From the NCBI GenBank assembly GCA_021295655.1, contig JAGWBX010000009.1, forward strand, positions 56,618 to 120,617: 64,000 nt of DNA. The letters are read 5' to 3'. Position numbers and translations under genes: made by a program. Shown one piece after another: positions 62,329 through 64,000 of the stretch (its first letter is position 1; every line of letters begins with the position of its first letter). The stretch is from Candidatus Latescibacterota bacterium (GTDB taxonomy: Bacteria; Latescibacterota; UBA2968; GCA-2709665). The notes beneath the pieces are model-generated. The model was given only the letters and a program-made list of their open reading frames with translations, did not search any database and was not told the origin of the DNA.

Positions 62329-63960
62329 GTGCGTCACGCGCCGCGCGTCTTGAAGTTCTATCTGCGTCCGGCCTGCGTGTTGTTCGCGCTGGGTTTCGGG
62401 TTTGGCGCCTGTGAGCGGATTCCGGAATCCTCTGCGTTTTCCGAGCTGTCCCCGCAGCCTCCCGGACGGGTGGCCTGGCGGGAATGGTCGGAGAGGGATT
62501 CCGCGCGCGTTCTCAATCGCCCGTTGTTCCTATATCTCTATTCCAACCGGTCCTACTGGTGCCGGGATATGGCGGGTCGCAGTTTCGAAGACCCGGAGTT
62601 GGCGCGGGCGATCGGACAGGGCACGTGGCCGATACGGGTGGACGTGGACCGGCGCCCGGACCTGGCGGAACGATTCGGACTTGGCGGCTGGCCATCAACG
62701 GCGATCCTGACGCCCGAAGGCGACTGGATGACGGGGTCCACCTACCTGGATCCGGAAGATCTCAGGGAGTTGTTGCGCCGGGTATGGGTCTATTTCAATA
62801 ACCCGAAACGCTGGACCGATTTCGAACGCGAGCGGCGGAACCTGGCGCTGTGGGCGGCGAGAGAAGCGCAACATTTCCCGCGCGCGGAGGTGTCGTCCGG
62901 TCTGCTGCGGGCATTTACGGACAGCACCTCAACTGCGCTGAAGCGCGGCGACGTCCCGGGCCCGGAGTCGTTTCTTGTACTCCTCGACGCCGAGGCGTCA
63001 GCGGCGCGCACCCTGGCCCTGGATCGGCTCAATACGATCGTTTCAAGTCCGTTGCGCGATTCCGACGGTACTTTTTTCCGGTGGCAGCTTACGCCTGACG
63101 GGGTGGTGTTCGACAGGGAAAAGACGCTGGCCTCGAATGCGGGCTGGCTTGCGATTCTGGCTCGGACGGACACGGCGGCAGCGATTGATCTGGGCGATGC
63201 ACTGATTGGAGGGCTCTACGCACAACGGAAGGGCTTGTTTGTCGCAGGCTTCGCGGGGTTTTCCGAAGCATCCGGCGGTGCGGTCCTGCTGGAGGCGGGT
63301 CGCGCGGCCCCGAGAGATCCTGCTGTTTACACCTCGTGGAACGCCCTGGCGGTTACCGGGCTTGCAGCCCTCTATCAGGCTTCTTCGAGAACCGCCTACC
63401 TGGAACTGGCGCGTGACGTTATGACGTCTATCCGTAAGCGACTTGGACATCCTGAAGGTGGAATGCGACATGCGCTCGACCCATACGGACCGCCGGTTTT
63501 TCTGCTTGCCGACCAGGCCCTGGTTGCGCGGGCCGCGCTGGATCTCTACAGTGCGGGAGGCGACGACGCCGAATTCCGGTTCGCATTGGAACTCACGGAT
63601 GTGATGCTGGAGCGGCTTCGCGATGAATCAGGGGCGCTGCGCGACCGCTGGCCGGAGCCTGACGCGGCCGTTATCCACGCCGTGGATCGTCTGGTCCCGT
63701 CGGGAAACGGGGTGGCCGTTCAGGTGCTTGCGAGGCTGTACGGGCTGACCGGTCATCGGCGCTATATGGAAACGGCCGGTGAGATACTCGCGGTATTGTC
63801 GAATTCACATCTGGCGCGTGCCGCCAGCGCGGGCGCGCTTTGCAGAGGCATGGCAATGTACCTGCGCCTGGAGACCGGGCAGGGGGCTCCCCCCGTTCCG
63901 CGCGTCCGCCAGAGTGATTCACCCCAATTAAAAAAAAACAACAACTCAGCGACACGATGA
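62329..63960 (+). CDS. DUF255/thioredoxin-like lipoprotein (YyaL-related) with altered active site
   Basis: A 543-residue lipoprotein starting at GTG 62329 (GGGGG upstream), with lipobox GFGAC. Residues about 50-150 form a thioredoxin-like domain: PLFLYLYSNRSYWCRDMAGRSFEDPELARAI, where related YyaL/DUF255 proteins have a CHWCHVM motif; here the first Cys is replaced (S-Y-W-C). VDVDRRPDLAERFGLGGWPS carries the cis-Pro. The rest is an alpha/alpha-barrel (TSWNALAVTGLAALYQAS, LLADQALVARAALDLY, SGNGVAVQVLARLYGLTG). Its role is not known for certain; some relatives bind sugars. The C-terminal 13 residues (QLKKNNNSATR) come from a dispersed repeat that supplies the stop codon. Confidence 0.82.
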   Translation: MRHAPRVLKFYLRPACVLFALGFGFGACERIPESSAFSELSPQPPGRVAWREWSERDSARVLNRPLFLYLYSNRSYWCRDMAGRSFEDPELARAIGQGTWPIRVDVDRRPDLAERFGLGGWPSTAILTPEGDWMTGSTYLDPEDLRELLRRVWVYFNNPKRWTDFERERRNLALWAAREAQHFPRAEVSSGLLRAFTDSTSTALKRGDVPGPESFLVLLDAEASAARTLALDRLNTIVSSPLRDSDGTFFRWQLTPDGVVFDREKTLASNAGWLAILARTDTAAAIDLGDALIGGLYAQRKGLFVAGFAGFSEASGGAVLLEAGRAAPRDPAVYTSWNALAVTGLAALYQASSRTAYLELARDVMTSIRKRLGHPEGGMRHALDPYGPPVFLLADQALVARAALDLYSAGGDDAEFRFALELTDVMLERLRDESGALRDRWPEPDAAVIHAVDRLVPSGNGVAVQVLARLYGLTGHRRYMETAGEILAVLSNSHLARAASAGALCRGMAMYLRLETGQGAPPVPRVRQSDSPQLKKNNNSATR

Positions 63961-64000
63961 GAACCCCTGAAACGGGGCGTAACGGTCGTCAAAAAGGACA
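63921..64000 (-). repeat. Dispersed repeat copy (inverted relative to 25721), overlapping a gene end
   Basis: Read on the minus strand, this segment matches 25721-25780 over about 60 bases: CGCCCCGTTTCAGGGGTTCT, a T-rich run and AATTGGGG. It overlaps the last residues of the DUF255-like gene and runs to the window edge, so its full length is not visible. Confidence 0.7.

Overview
This window comes from a GC-rich Gram-negative-type bacterium. It has an outer-membrane protein repertoire, lipoproteins, a PorV-like protein and several secreted proteins ending in FlgD/Por-type sorting domains. Together with a microcompartment locus resembling the planctomycete/verrucomicrobial (PVM) type, this points to the FCB/PVC neighbourhood. 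A Latescibacterota-like lineage is my best guess, from gene content only; no rRNA or tRNA gene was recognised.

Left edge to 5.4 kb (minus strand): a bacterial microcompartment operon. In transcription order it holds a PduL phosphotransacylase, a GT-C membrane protein (an odd guest), a BMC-H shell protein, a BMC-P vertex protein, a CoA-acylating aldehyde dehydrogenase, two more BMC-P proteins and the start of a class II aldolase cut by the window edge. This set fits fucose/rhamnose-type sugar-phosphate cleavage followed by aldehyde oxidation inside the shell. It shares an intergenic region, with two back-to-back sigma70-like promoters, with a large plus-strand cluster.

5.6-25.6 kb (plus strand): a Wzx/Wzy-type surface glycan cluster. 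It holds a Wzi-like barrel, polymerase/ligase, GT2, DegT aminotransferase, WecA-like initiator, Wzx flippase, sulfotransferase, two GT4 enzymes, an NDP-sugar epimerase/dehydratase and a TMTC-like GT-C protein. Six bases after the last of these comes a 1,920-residue gingipain/PorU-like C25 peptidase. In Porphyromonas PorU joins secreted proteins to a surface glycan, so this linkage is suggestive.

25.6-45.6 kb (plus strand): an accessory, repeat-rich region. It holds two tandem AraC-type regulators whose receiver domains carry Glu in place of the phospho-acceptor Asp, and long spacers. Giant secreted proteins follow, built from cohesin-like, CARDB, cadherin-like, six-bladed YWTD propeller, LRR and F-rich dockerin-like modules. 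The region is decaying: an IS5-type element sits at the end of a truncated lipoprotein gene, and there is a cut-off cohesin gene, a degenerate copy of its 5' end, and a metzincin/WD40/dockerin gene broken by a 34-bp tandem duplication and two more frame shifts. The IS transposase itself carries two in-frame palindromic inserts.

45.6-64 kb: an Nramp-like transporter (minus). A perfect-consensus promoter then drives a TPR lipoprotein, enolase and a YkgJ-type Cys-cluster protein (plus). A minus-strand block of secreted or outer-membrane proteins follows: an M6-like protein with a lost zinc motif, a peptidase-MA/TolB/beta-barrel protein, two small paralogous membrane proteins and an M30-like peptidase with a dockerin-like tail. 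The window closes with PorV, a Trm112-like protein and a DUF255-type lipoprotein.

Dispersed palindromic repeats occur throughout. Working model (inference): a sugar-degrading organism with a sulfated surface glycan, a type IX-like secretion and sorting route, and extracellular modular proteins that may assemble through cohesin/dockerin-like modules.
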